Shown: positions 27,295 to 36,467, numbered from the stretch's first letter. The stretch is 64,000 bases of DNA from Pseudarthrobacter sp. IC2-21 (GCF_034048115.1 NZ_CP139145.1:1612001-1676000); one strand, 5' to 3'. Made by a program: numbers and translations. Notes: a model not told the origin generated them from the letters alone.

Positions 27295-28116
27295 TCAGCG
27301 CTGCGTCCGGTTGCGCAACCCGCTGCCGGCCGCGAGGAGGTTGGCCAGCAGGGCATCAAAAAGGGCCGCCGACGTTTTGGCTGACTCTCCCGGCCAGTGG
27401 TGCACGGGGTGGGCGGCCCCCTGGATCTGCTGCCAGTTTGCCTGCTCGGGAATTCGGGGGCTCAGCAGCAAGTCCCCGAACATCGACTCCATCTCGGCAA
27501 GCCGGTAGGTGTGTTCGGACGAACCGGTGCGCACCCGGTTGGCGACAATGCCCGCAGGTGAGAGGTTGGGCGCGAATTCCTGCTTAAAGAGCTGGATGGC
27601 GCGCATGGTCCGCTCCGTGCCGGCCACGGAAAACAGCCCGGGCTCGGCCACGAGCGCCACCTTGTCACTCGCGGACCATGCCATTCGGGTCAGTCCGTTC
27701 AGGGAGGGCGGGCAGTCAATCAGGACCAGGTCATAACGGTCGGCGCCGGCAAGGACTGAGGACAGCCGGCGGAGATCGCGGCGGCCCAGGTCCGGGCGAT
27801 CGTAGATACCCGTATAGGCGGAGCCCACGGCGACGTCCAGGATGGCTGGCCCGGACCCGTTTGATTGGGCCCGCGCGGTCCAGGAACTGCCCGCCACGTT
27901 CTCAGCCAGTTTGGCCCGGCGGGGGCTCTTGAGCATTCTGCCGATATCCAGCTGCTCACCGGGCTGGACGCCGAGGGCAGTGGTCGCATCTGCGTGGGGA
28001 TCCAGATCCACCACCAGTGTGGGAATGCCTGCGGCAAGCGCCGCAGACGCCAATCCTGTGGTGACGGAAGTCTTGCCGACTCCGCCCTTGAGGCTGCTGA
28101 TGCTGACTACTTGCAC
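27295..28116 (-). CDS. ParA-like ATPase without a partner gene
   Basis: This protein of about 273 residues is a deviant Walker A ATPase: KGGVGKTSV (about 10-18), VVDLDPHAD for Walker A' and LVLIDCPPS for Walker B. Between the A' and B motifs is an Arg-rich segment (GRRDLRRL). It resembles ParA/MinD-like ATPases of actinobacteria of unknown cargo. No parB or DNA-binding partner is adjacent; neighbours are the division-linked merR gene (convergent) and pyc (divergent). The start could be TTG at 28128 or GTG at 28116; the second is given because it directly precedes the conserved QVVSISSLKGG. Confidence 0.85.
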   Translation of the reverse strand: MQVVSISSLKGGVGKTSVTTGLASAALAAGIPTLVVDLDPHADATTALGVQPGEQLDIGRMLKSPRRAKLAENVAGSSWTARAQSNGSGPAILDVAVGSAYTGIYDRPDLGRRDLRRLSSVLAGADRYDLVLIDCPPSLNGLTRMAWSASDKVALVAEPGLFSVAGTERTMRAIQLFKQEFAPNLSPAGIVANRVRTGSSEHTYRLAEMESMFGDLLLSPRIPEQANWQQIQGAAHPVHHWPGESAKTSAALFDALLANLLAAGSGLRNRTQR

Positions 28117-28327
28117 TTGTGAGACCAAAACCTAACGCCGGATGCCGTGTTGGGGGTAATGTTTGCTCCGGCAGTGCCGAAGCCGGGCGGCCCCTGCCGC
28201 CGTAATCATCATATGTGGCCAGGCCGGTGAATTCCGCCTTATGCGAAACCGGCACGGCTATATGGTCCGCCACGCGGACCGTATCCGGGAGCATCCGTCG
28301 ATTCGTACGGGACATGACGGAAGTTTC

Positions 28328-28384
28328 TGTGACAGTGACCACAATGATTTGTGTTTCCCGGCACAGGTCTTAGACACTGTCACA
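28328..28384. promoter_or_regulatory. Inverted repeat and CRP/GlxR-like site upstream of pyc
   Basis: TGTGACAGTG (28328-28337) is repeated exactly in inverted orientation as CACTGTCACA (28375-28384), 37 bp apart. The left copy extends to TGTGA-N6-CCACA (28328-28343), one base from the CRP/GlxR consensus TGTGA-N6-TCACA. The pair sits 36-92 bp ahead of the pyc start. The 28129-28419 gap contains no gene. Confidence 0.5.
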
Positions 28385-28419
28385 ACCTACCGATACACCC
28401 GCGATGATGCAGGAGAAGT

Positions 28420-31400
28420 ATGTTTTCCAAGATTCTGGTGGCCAACCGCGGCGAAATCGCGATCAGGGCCTTCCGCGCCGGCTACGAGCTGGGCGCCAAG
28501 ACCGTTGCTGTCTTTCCCAACGAGGACCGCAACTCGATCCACCGCCAGAAAGCCGACGAGGCGTACCTGATCGGCGAAGAGGGGCACCCCGTCCGGGCCT
28601 ACCTGGATGTCGCCGAGGTAGTGCGGGTAGCCAAGGAATCGGGCGCCGACGCCATCTACCCCGGGTACGGATTCCTCTCGGAAAACCCCGACCTGGCCCG
28701 CGCCGCCAAGGACGCAGGCATCACCTTCGTCGGTCCGCCGGCGGAGGTGCTGGAGCTGGCCGGCAACAAGGTGGCAGCCCTGAAGGCCGCGCGCGATGCC
28801 GGCGTTCCGGTCCTAAAGTCGAGCGAACCGTCCAAGGACGTTGATGAACTGATCGCGGCCGCTGACGAGATCGGCTTCCCAATCTTCGCCAAGGCCGTTG
28901 CCGGCGGCGGCGGCCGCGGCATGCGCCGGGTGGACACGCGCGAGGCCCTGCCGGAGGCGCTTCAGGCGGCGATGCGCGAAGCCGATGCGGCATTCGGCGA
29001 TCCCACGATGTTCCTGGAGCAGGCAGTACTCCGGCCCCGGCACATTGAGGTGCAGATCCTGGCCGACGCCGAGGGGAACGTCATGCACCTGTTCGAGCGT
29101 GACTGCTCCATCCAGCGCCGCCACCAGAAGGTCATCGAGATCGCGCCCGCGCCCAACCTCGACGAGGGGATCCGCCAGGCGCTCTACCGCGACGCCGTGA
29201 AATTCGCCAAGGCCCTTAACTACGTCAATGCGGGGACCGTCGAATTCCTCGTCGACACCGTGGGCGAACGCGCCGGGCAGCACGTCTTCATTGAAATGAA
29301 CCCCCGCATCCAGGTGGAGCACACCGTCACCGAGGAAGTGACCGACGTCGACCTGGTGCAGGCACAGCTGCGGATCGCATCCGGCGAAACCCTTGCGGAC
29401 CTCGGCCTGTCCCAGGAGACGGTCAAGCTCCGGGGCGCCGCGCTGCAGTGCCGCATCACCACCGAGGACCCCGCCAACGGTTTCCGGCCCGACGTCGGGA
29501 AGATCACCGGTTACCGCTCCGCCGGCGGCGCGGGGGTACGGCTCGACGGCGGCACCGTCTACTCGGGTGCCGAGATCAGCCCGCACTTCGACTCCATGCT
29601 GGTGAAACTGAGCTGCCGTGGCCGCGACTACCCGGCGGCCGTGGCCCGTGCCCGCCGTGCACTCGCCGAATTCCGCATCCGCGGCGTGTCCACCAACATC
29701 TCGTTCCTGCAGGCCGTGTTGGACGATCCCGACTTCATTGCCGGGAATGTGGCCACCAACTTCATTGACGAGCGTCCGCAGCTCCTGAAGGCCAGGGTCT
29801 CCGCTGACCGCGGTACCAAGCTGCTGACCTGGCTGGCCGAAGTGACTGTGAACAAGCCCAACGGCGAACTCACCGTGCATTCGGATCCGGCCGCCAAGCT
29901 GCCAGCCGTGACTGACCTGCAGCCCGCCCCGGGCTCCCGCCAGCGGCTGCAGGAGCTCGGCCCGGAAGGTTTCGCCAAGGCACTGCGGGAGCAGACGGCC
30001 GTTGCGGTCACCGACACCACCTTCCGCGACGCCCACCAGTCGCTCCTTGCTACCCGCGTACGGACCCGCGACCTCGTGGCAGCAGGCCCGGCAGTGACCG
30101 CGCTGCTGCCCGAACTCCTGTCCGTTGAAGCCTGGGGCGGCGCCACCTACGATGTAGCACTGCGCTTCCTGGGCGAGGATCCCTGGGACCGGCTGGCGGC
30201 CCTCCGGAAGGCGTTGCCCAACGTCTGCCTGCAGATGCTGCTGCGCGGCCGGAACACGGTCGGCTACACGCCGTACCCGGAGGAAGTGACCGAGGCCTTC
30301 GTCAACGAAGCAGCGGCCACCGGCATCGACATCTTCCGCATCTTTGACGCGCTCAACGACGTGAACCAGATGGCGCCTGCCATCCGTGCAGTCCGGGCCA
30401 CCGGAACGGCAGTGGCGGAGGTAGCCCTGTGCTACACCGGCGACCTGCTGAACCCGGACGAGAAGCTCTACACCCTGGACTACTACCTGGAGCTCGCGCA
30501 GCGGATTGTCGACGCCGGCGCCCACATCCTGGCCATCAAGGATATGGCCGGCCTGCTCAGGCCGGCCGCGGCAGCCAAGCTGGTGGCCGCCCTGCGCGAG
30601 CGGTTCGACCTTCCGGTCCACCTCCACACCCACGACACGGCGGGCGGCCAGCTTGCCACCCTGCTGGCGGCAGTTGACGCCGGCGTGGACGCCGTGGATG
30701 TTGCATCCGCTTCGCTGGCCGGCACCACCAGCCAGGTATCGGCCTCCGCACTGGTCGCGGCGCTGGCCCACACCCCGCGGGACACCGGCCTGGACCTGGA
30801 TGCGGTCAGCTCCCTGGAACCGTACTGGGAGGCCGTGCGCCGCGTCTACGCGCCGTTCGAATCAGGCCTGCCGGGACCCACTGGCCGGGTCTACAAGCAT
30901 GAGATCCCGGGCGGCCAGCTGTCCAACCTGCGGCAGCAGGCAATGGCGCTGGGACTGGGGGAGCGCTTCGAAGCGATCGAGGACATGTACACCGCCGCGG
31001 ACCGTATCCTCGGCCGCCTGGTCAAGGTCACGCCGTCGTCGAAGGTGGTGGGCGATCTTGCCCTGCACCTGGTGGGACTCAACGCGGATCCGGCGGACTT
31101 CAACGAGAACCCGCAAAACTATGACATCCCGGACTCCGTGATCGGGTTCCTGTCCGGCGAACTCGGTGACCCGCCCGGAGGCTGGCCCGAACCGTTCCGT
31201 ACCAAGGCGCTGCAGGGCCGCAGCATCAAGGTCCGCGACGCGGAACTCAGCCCTGAGGACAGCGCCGCGCTCAAGGGAGACTCCAAGACACGGCAGGTCA
31301 CCCTGAACCGGCTGCTCTTCGACGGCCCCACCAAGGACTACCTCAAGAGCGTGGAGACCTACGGCAACATCTCGGTACTGGACACGCGCGATTACCTGTA

Positions 31401-31815
31401 CGGCCTGCAACGGGGCGCGGAGCACGAGATCCAGCTGGAAAAGGGCGTCCGGCTGATTGCCTCGCTGGAAGCCGTTTCGGAGCCCGACGAAAAGGGCATG
31501 CGGACCGTGATGTGTACGCTCAACGGGCAGTCACGCCCCGTCGTTGTCCGCGACCGCTCGGTGGTCAGCAACGTCAAGGCCGCCGAGAAGGCCGATCCGG
31601 CGCAACCGGGCCACGTTGCGGCGCCGTTCGCCGGTGCTGTCACGGTAACCGTCAAGGCCGGGGACGCGGTCAAGGCCGGGGACACCGTGGCCACGATCGA
31701 AGCGATGAAGATGGAGGCATCCATCACGACGCCGGTGGGCGGCAAGGTCTCGCGCCTCGCCATTTCCGCGGTGGAGCAGGTCCAGGGCGGAGACCTCCTC
31801 CTGGTCGTCGAGTAA
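28420..31815 (+). CDS. pyc: Pyruvate carboxylase
   Basis: Pyc carboxylates pyruvate to oxaloacetate using ATP, bicarbonate and biotin, the main anaplerotic step here. The 1131-residue single-chain enzyme has a biotin carboxylase part (about 1-455, with ATP-grasp GGGGRGMR and EMNPRIQVEHTVTEE), a carboxyltransferase barrel (about 530-800, TFRDAHQSLLATR and the metal-binding HLHTHDT), and a C-terminal biotinyl domain with Lys1097 in EAMKMEAS. GCAGGAGAAGT precedes the ATG. Oxaloacetate feeds both the TCA cycle and the methylcitrate synthase encoded at 3.6 kb. A very stable hairpin follows. Confidence 0.97.
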   Translation: MFSKILVANRGEIAIRAFRAGYELGAKTVAVFPNEDRNSIHRQKADEAYLIGEEGHPVRAYLDVAEVVRVAKESGADAIYPGYGFLSENPDLARAAKDAGITFVGPPAEVLELAGNKVAALKAARDAGVPVLKSSEPSKDVDELIAAADEIGFPIFAKAVAGGGGRGMRRVDTREALPEALQAAMREADAAFGDPTMFLEQAVLRPRHIEVQILADAEGNVMHLFERDCSIQRRHQKVIEIAPAPNLDEGIRQALYRDAVKFAKALNYVNAGTVEFLVDTVGERAGQHVFIEMNPRIQVEHTVTEEVTDVDLVQAQLRIASGETLADLGLSQETVKLRGAALQCRITTEDPANGFRPDVGKITGYRSAGGAGVRLDGGTVYSGAEISPHFDSMLVKLSCRGRDYPAAVARARRALAEFRIRGVSTNISFLQAVLDDPDFIAGNVATNFIDERPQLLKARVSADRGTKLLTWLAEVTVNKPNGELTVHSDPAAKLPAVTDLQPAPGSRQRLQELGPEGFAKALREQTAVAVTDTTFRDAHQSLLATRVRTRDLVAAGPAVTALLPELLSVEAWGGATYDVALRFLGEDPWDRLAALRKALPNVCLQMLLRGRNTVGYTPYPEEVTEAFVNEAAATGIDIFRIFDALNDVNQMAPAIRAVRATGTAVAEVALCYTGDLLNPDEKLYTLDYYLELAQRIVDAGAHILAIKDMAGLLRPAAAAKLVAALRERFDLPVHLHTHDTAGGQLATLLAAVDAGVDAVDVASASLAGTTSQVSASALVAALAHTPRDTGLDLDAVSSLEPYWEAVRRVYAPFESGLPGPTGRVYKHEIPGGQLSNLRQQAMALGLGERFEAIEDMYTAADRILGRLVKVTPSSKVVGDLALHLVGLNADPADFNENPQNYDIPDSVIGFLSGELGDPPGGWPEPFRTKALQGRSIKVRDAELSPEDSAALKGDSKTRQVTLNRLLFDGPTKDYLKSVETYGNISVLDTRDYLYGLQRGAEHEIQLEKGVRLIASLEAVSEPDEKGMRTVMCTLNGQSRPVVVRDRSVVSNVKAAEKADPAQPGHVAAPFAGAVTVTVKAGDAVKAGDTVATIEAMKMEASITTPVGGKVSRLAISAVEQVQGGDLLLVVE

Positions 31816-31825
31816 CACCACCTAA

Positions 31826-31893
31826 ACCAACGCGGGGTCACTTCCCGCCCAATAAACTCGGTTTATCGGGCGGGAAGTGACCCCGCGCTGGTT
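31826..31893. repeat. Long perfect hairpin between convergent pyc and fadD
   Basis: Twenty bases (31831-31850) pair without mismatch with 31868-31887. An inner ATAAAC/GTTTAT stem (31852-31857 with 31861-31866) and an outer ACCA/TGGT extension make a nearly continuous cruciform of about 68 bp. It has no T-run. It may act as a bidirectional terminator, but the length and perfection also suit a dispersed REP-like palindrome. Confidence 0.75.
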
Positions 31894-31909
31894 GTATCAG
31901 GTTTGCCGC

Positions 31910-33718
31910 TCAGTCCCGCGGTGCGCCGTACATTTCCTCAATGACTGTCTCGAAGTCCTTCATGACCTGGGCACGCTTCACCTTCATGGAAGGGGTCAGG
32001 TGACCGGACGCCTCCGTAAAGTCGGCCGCGACAATGCGGAAGGACTTGATGGCTTCCGCCTGGGACACCGAGTTGTTGGCCTGCGTAATAAGGTCCTGCA
32101 CGGCGGCCTTCACCACAGGGTTCCCGGCTGCCTCCTCAAGGCTGGTGGACTCAGGCAGCCCATGGCGCTGCAGCCAGCCGGGAAGAGCTTCCTGGTCGAG
32201 GGTCACCAGGGCGCCGATGAAGGGCCTGTTGTCGCCGACAACCAGGACCTGCGAGACCAGGGCATCCGCGCGGATCTGATCCTCCAGGAGGGCCGGAATG
32301 ACGTTCTTGCCGCCGGCCGTGACGATGATTTCCTTCTTCCGGCCCGTGATCCACAGGAAGCCGTTCTCATCCAGCTTTCCGATATCGCCGGTGCGGAACC
32401 AGCCGTCGCTGAAGGTTTCGGCCATCAGGTCCTCGCGCCGGTAGTAGCCGCGCATAACGCAGACGCCCTTGGCGAGGATTTCGCCGTCGTCGGCAATTTT
32501 GACCGCGTTGCCCGGCAGGGGCTTGCCCACCGACCCGATTTTGATAAGGGCGGGGGTGTTCACGGTGATGGGGGCCGTGGTCTCCGTGAGGCCGTAGCCC
32601 TCCAGGATCTGCAGGCCGATACCCTGGAAGAAGTGGCCAAGCCGTTCCCCCAGCGGTCCGCCGCCGGATACCGCATGGGCCACATTCCCGCCCATGGCGG
32701 CACGCAGCTTCCCGTAAACGAGTTTGTCGAACAGGGCGTGCCTGAGCTTGAGACCCAAGCCCACGTGTCCTGCCTGGCGTGCCTTGGAGAACGCGATAGC
32801 GGTCTCGCTGGCCTTGTGGAAGATGGCGCCCTTGCCGCCGTCCTCCGCCTTGGTCAGGGCCGAGTTGTAGACCTTCTCGAACACCCGGGGCACCGCCAGG
32901 ATGAACGTGGGCTGATAGCTCTGCAGGTCAGCGAGAAGGTTCTTGATGTCCGGCGTGTGGGCCACGGTGGCTCCGGCCGCCACCGCGAGGACCGAGATGA
33001 ACCGCGCGAACACGTGTGCCAGCGGCAGGAACATGATGGTCTTGGCCTGCTCGTTGACGACGTCGCCGAGGATCGCCAGCGTGTTGTCGGAGAGCTCCAC
33101 GAAGTTTCCGTGGGTGAGCTCGCAGCCCTTGGGCCGCCCGGTGGTGCCGGAGGTGTAGATGATGGTGGCTACGTCGCTAAGTTTGGCGGACGTCCGGCGC
33201 TCCTCGAGGTCGGCGTCGCTGACATCCCGGCCCGCTTCGCGAACCGCGTCCAGTCCGGCGCCTTCGAGCTGCCAGACGTGCTGCAGCGCAGTGAGGCCCT
33301 CAGAATTGGCGGCCTGGCGGATGATGTCCTCGTGGTGGGCCGACTCGCCGAAGGCTGCAACGGCACCCGAGTCCCCGAGGTTCCAGGCAACCTGTGACGG
33401 CGACGACGTTTCGTAGATCGGCACGGACACGGCCCCGGCAAACCAGATGGCGAAGTCAACGAGTGCCCATTCGTAGCGTGTGCGGGACATGATGCCCACC
33501 CGGTCTCCGGGACCCACGCCACTTGCGATCAGACCCTTGGCCAGCGCGGAGACGTCTGCGAGGAACTCCTTTGCGGAGATGTCCTGCCAGGCGCCTGCGG
33601 AATTGAGCCGCGAGAACAGTGCCGGGTTGCTGGGCTTGGCTGCCTGCCGCAGCACCAGATCGGTGGTGTTGGTTTCCGGGGGGACAACAACCATTGGCGG
33701 AACGCTGAATTCTCGCAC
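31910..33718 (-). CDS. fadD: Long-chain acyl-CoA synthetase (AMP-forming)
   Basis: FadD-type enzymes activate long-chain fatty acids to acyl-CoA through acyl-AMP. The 602-residue protein has the AMP-binding loop TIIYTSGTTGRPKGCELTHGN (about 188-208), the YGLTETTAP motif (about 372-380), the FRTGDIGKLDENGFL segment and a C-terminal lid domain. It belongs to the FadD15-like group found beside plsC, aroG and pknL in actinobacteria. The GTG start at 33718 is supported by AAAGGAG six bases upstream. It is divergent from the glucokinase gene by 175 bp. Confidence 0.92.
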   Translation of the reverse strand: MREFSVPPMVVVPPETNTTDLVLRQAAKPSNPALFSRLNSAGAWQDISAKEFLADVSALAKGLIASGVGPGDRVGIMSRTRYEWALVDFAIWFAGAVSVPIYETSSPSQVAWNLGDSGAVAAFGESAHHEDIIRQAANSEGLTALQHVWQLEGAGLDAVREAGRDVSDADLEERRTSAKLSDVATIIYTSGTTGRPKGCELTHGNFVELSDNTLAILGDVVNEQAKTIMFLPLAHVFARFISVLAVAAGATVAHTPDIKNLLADLQSYQPTFILAVPRVFEKVYNSALTKAEDGGKGAIFHKASETAIAFSKARQAGHVGLGLKLRHALFDKLVYGKLRAAMGGNVAHAVSGGGPLGERLGHFFQGIGLQILEGYGLTETTAPITVNTPALIKIGSVGKPLPGNAVKIADDGEILAKGVCVMRGYYRREDLMAETFSDGWFRTGDIGKLDENGFLWITGRKKEIIVTAGGKNVIPALLEDQIRADALVSQVLVVGDNRPFIGALVTLDQEALPGWLQRHGLPESTSLEEAAGNPVVKAAVQDLITQANNSVSQAEAIKSFRIVAADFTEASGHLTPSMKVKRAQVMKDFETVIEEMYGAPRD

Positions 33719-33879
33719 TATAGCTCCTTTGATATCCGTGGACCCGCGCAGGGTGTCCCTAAAGACTAGTACGCCCGCAACGTGGTCGTGCAGTCACAAA
33801 CCTACTGGCCAGTAACATCCGAGTCAAAGGGTACGGGAAGGTTCGGGGCCGGGCTGCCGGAACCGGCACCGGGCGCGCC

Positions 33880-33885
33880 TAGAAT
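33880..33885 (+). promoter_or_regulatory. -10 box of a leaderless glucokinase transcript
   Basis: TAGAAT ends 8 nt before the ATG at 33894, so transcription is expected to begin at the start codon itself. There is no Shine-Dalgarno. The -35 region is weak. Confidence 0.6.
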
Positions 33886-33893
33886 GAGTCACT

Positions 33894-34985
33894 ATGTACG
33901 CAGCTTCCCTCCATGAGCAGGCCAGTCCGACCAGCCGGCCGTTGCCCTGGCGGCGGGGGCCCTGGCCTGGCCGCAGAACGACCTGGCGAGGCGGGCAGTT
34001 GCGCGCGGGCGTGCGGCCCGGGCGCAAGGGGCTGGCCATCGGCATTGACATCGGCGGCACCAAAGTGGCGGCCGGAGTGGTGGACAGCGAAGGCCGGATC
34101 CTGTGTGAGGCACGGCGGTCCACGCCAGGCAGCGATCCTCGGGCCGTGGAACAGGTCATCGTCGAGCTCGTGGACGAGCTGGGTGCCGGCCGCCGGATCC
34201 GGTCAGTGGGTATCGGCGCGGCCGGATGGATGGATCTGGACGGCGGAACAGTACTGTTCAGCCCGCATCTTGCGTGGCGCAACGAGCCTTTGCGCGCCAA
34301 CCTGCAGCGCCTGTTGCGCAGGCCCGTCCTGCTGACGAACGACGCCGACGCCGCAGCCTGGGCGGAATGGCGCTTTGGTGCGGGGCAGGGTGAGAGCAGG
34401 ATGGTGTGCATTACCCTCGGCACCGGCATCGGCGGAGCCATGGTGATGGACGGGCGGCTGGAACGGGGCCGGTTCGGGGTCGCCGGGGAATTTGGCCATC
34501 AAATCATCATGCCGGGCGGCCACCGCTGTGAGTGCGGCAACCGCGGCTGCTGGGAACAATATGCCTCCGGCAATGCGCTGGGGCGCGAAGCAAGGATCCT
34601 GGCTGCCGCCAATTCTCCGGTAGCCCAGGAACTCCTGGCTGCCGTGGGAGGGAAACCAGAGCGGATCACCGGTGCGATCGTTACCGAACTTGCCCTTGCA
34701 GGCGATGCCGCCTGCCGTGAGCTCCTGGACGAAGTGGGGGAGTGGCTGGGCCTGGGATTGGCCAATCTCGCCGCCGCGCTGGACCCCGGACTCTTCGTGA
34801 TCGGCGGCGGGCTCTGCTCCGCCGGGGATCTGCTGGTGGAACCGGCCCGCAAAGCGTTCGCCAGGAACCTGACGGGCCGCGGCTTCCGTCCCGCTGCCGG
34901 CATCGAACTGGCAGCCCTGGGACCCAATGCAGGCCTCATCGGGGCAGCGGACCTCTCTCGTGTGAGCACCCGCCTGCGGAGCTGA
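33894..34985 (+). CDS. ROK-family glucokinase
   Basis: This 363-residue protein is a ROK kinase that most likely phosphorylates glucose with ATP (polyphosphate use cannot be judged). The ATP-binding IGIDIGGTKVAAG starts near residue 48, the sugar-binding NDADAAAWAEWRFG near 150, GTGIGGAM near 178, and the zinc motif CECGNRGCWE from Cys212. The first ~45 residues are basic and Trp/Arg-rich and do not belong to the kinase fold. The ATG at 33894 lies 8 nt after a TAGAAT -10 box, suggesting a leaderless transcript that includes the extension. Internal TTG or GTG codons near 34000-34010 are alternatives. Confidence 0.88.
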   Translation: MYAASLHEQASPTSRPLPWRRGPWPGRRTTWRGGQLRAGVRPGRKGLAIGIDIGGTKVAAGVVDSEGRILCEARRSTPGSDPRAVEQVIVELVDELGAGRRIRSVGIGAAGWMDLDGGTVLFSPHLAWRNEPLRANLQRLLRRPVLLTNDADAAAWAEWRFGAGQGESRMVCITLGTGIGGAMVMDGRLERGRFGVAGEFGHQIIMPGGHRCECGNRGCWEQYASGNALGREARILAAANSPVAQELLAAVGGKPERITGAIVTELALAGDAACRELLDEVGEWLGLGLANLAAALDPGLFVIGGGLCSAGDLLVEPARKAFARNLTGRGFRPAAGIELAALGPNAGLIGAADLSRVSTRLRS

Positions 34986-35011
34986 GGCGCGCCGCCGCCG
35001 TGCCGAACCGC

Positions 35012-35680
35012 TCAGACGCGGGCGCCGTCGTCGTTGTCGTCTTTTTCCTGCGGCAGCTTCATGATCAGGAAGACCACGGCCAGGATAAACGCCACCACTA
35101 TGCCCACCATTGCCAGCAACGGCGCCGACCGCCAGAACATGGCTGACAGGAGCAGGGCGATCGGACCGCCCACCGCGCCAAGCCAGGCGAGCATGGTCAG
35201 CGGGTCAGTCCCGGCGAGGCTGGGCGGATCCTCGGGCACGAATTCGCCGTCGTCGTCCTCCACCGCATAGTCCCGGGGGCCGTCCGCGGTGGTAGGACCA
35301 TCCGGCCCGGAGCCTGACTGGCCGCCACCGCCTGACTGACCACCACCGCCTGACTGACCACCACCGCCGGTTGGGGCCGCGGCCGACCGTTCTGCCGCGG
35401 ACAACTCGGTGGGTGCCCGGCCGGCGAGGCCGAGGGGATCAAAATCGCGGAACGTCGCCGGCCGGCCTGGGGCGTCCGGCACCGGGCTGTCCTGCCCTCC
35501 GGCGGCTTCCGAGGTGCCGTCGGTCCCGGTGTTGCCTTCCTCAATGTTGGCTTCAATGTTGGCTTCCCCTGCGCTGCTGCCCCCAGAGTCGGTGCCCTCC
35601 AGCCGGGCAACAAGATCGAGCCACACGGCGTCGTCCTGGTTGGCGCTCTGGTCCGGAGAGCCGGAGTCGGGCCTAGTCAC
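35012..35680 (-). CDS. Low-complexity membrane protein, unknown function
   Basis: This protein of about 222 residues has an acidic, Gly/Ser-rich disordered N-terminal two thirds with three GGGGQS repeats (about residues 107-125) and a C-terminal pair of membrane helices (LTMLAWLGAVGGPIALLLSAMFW and LLAMVGIVVAFILAVVFLIM, about 162-210), ending in a charged tail. No catalytic motif or family is recognised. The GTG at 35680 has GGAGG nine bases upstream and overlaps the end of the upstream esterase by 8 bp, so it is the last gene of a three-gene leftward operon. A longer GTG start at 35689 is possible. Confidence 0.75.
   Translation of the reverse strand: MTRPDSGSPDQSANQDDAVWLDLVARLEGTDSGGSSAGEANIEANIEEGNTGTDGTSEAAGGQDSPVPDAPGRPATFRDFDPLGLAGRAPTELSAAERSAAAPTGGGGQSGGGGQSGGGGQSGSGPDGPTTADGPRDYAVEDDDGEFVPEDPPSLAGTDPLTMLAWLGAVGGPIALLLSAMFWRSAPLLAMVGIVVAFILAVVFLIMKLPQEKDDNDDGARV
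35317..35370 (-). repeat. 18-bp tandem repeat encoding GGGGQS
   Basis: Three contiguous 18-bp copies (35317-35334, 35335-35352, 35353-35370), the last two nearly identical, encode the GGGGQS linker repeat of the membrane protein. In-frame expansion or contraction is likely between strains. Confidence 0.85.
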
Positions 35681-36467
35681 GGGCAGCACCCTCCGTGACC
35701 CCGGTTGCTGCAGTCTCGGCCAGTACGGCCCGGATGAAGTCCACGGACCCCTGAAAGATTTCCTCGGCGTCGTTATCCAGTGTTGCCACGTGGTAGCTGT
35801 TCTCCAGGGCGGTCAATGTCAGGGGAGCATTGACCAAACCGCGGCGCAGGGCCACGATGCTCGAATCCGACACCACATGGTCCACGGTTGAACGGAACAC
35901 CCGCACTGGCGCGGTCACGCGGGGGAGCAGCCGGATGGTGTCCTTGAACATTTTGTTCAGTTCATGGGCCGCAGCCACCGGCGTCCGGGGATAGGCACCC
36001 TCGTCCACGCCGGGCTTGAGGATGTCGTTGGCGATCGCCGGAGTGCTCTTGAGTACCAGCTTCAGGAGGCCGGCCAGCGGGGCGCGGGGGTCATCGATGA
36101 CCAGGCCGGGGTTGACCAGGATGACGCCGGTGACAGGCCTGGTGGCGGCGATCCTCAGTGCCAGGGCACCGCCCATGCTCAGGCCGGCGGCAAAAACATG
36201 GTCGCACTGGGCATCGAGCTCAAGGTAGGCGTCGTCAAGCGCCGAATGCCACTGCGTCCACCGGGTCCTGGCCAGCTCCTGCCAGCTGGTGCCGTGGCCG
36301 GGGAGCAAAGGCATGCGAACGGCGTAGCCTGCGTCGGCAAGTGCGTGGGCCCAGGTGCGGAGCCCGTGCGGGCTGCCCGTGAACCCATGCGAGAGGACCA
36401 CACCAACCCGGGCTCCCTCACCGGCGGCGGGGCTGCTGAAGGGGCTGTGGTCCGGAAGGCTGGTCAT
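35673..36467 (-). CDS. Alpha/beta hydrolase, carboxylesterase/lipase-like (copy 2)
   Basis: This 264-residue soluble hydrolase resembles Est30-type carboxylesterases and monoacylglycerol lipases. It shows the oxyanion segment LSHGFTGSPHGLR (about 25-37), nucleophile elbow GLSMGG (about 94-99), Asp in STVDHVVSD and His in NSYHVATLDND. It is a clear paralogue of the gene upstream, with the same motif order, and overlaps it by 4 bp (ATGA). The tandem pair with fadD and plsC close by suggests a role in lipid or ester turnover; the substrate is unknown. Confidence 0.88.
   Translation of the reverse strand: MTSLPDHSPFSSPAAGEGARVGVVLSHGFTGSPHGLRTWAHALADAGYAVRMPLLPGHGTSWQELARTRWTQWHSALDDAYLELDAQCDHVFAAGLSMGGALALRIAATRPVTGVILVNPGLVIDDPRAPLAGLLKLVLKSTPAIANDILKPGVDEGAYPRTPVAAAHELNKMFKDTIRLLPRVTAPVRVFRSTVDHVVSDSSIVALRRGLVNAPLTLTALENSYHVATLDNDAEEIFQGSVDFIRAVLAETAATGVTEGAARD

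Noticed and set aside
28813..30771. 652-codon minus-strand open frame opposite pyc
   Set aside because: It is wholly antisense to a certain pyruvate carboxylase. Open antisense frames are expected at this GC content, and the translation has no recognisable motif.
31877..33397. 506-codon plus-strand open frame opposite fadD
   Set aside because: It is antisense to the acyl-CoA synthetase and its amino-acid composition is a shadow of that gene. It also begins inside the cruciform region.
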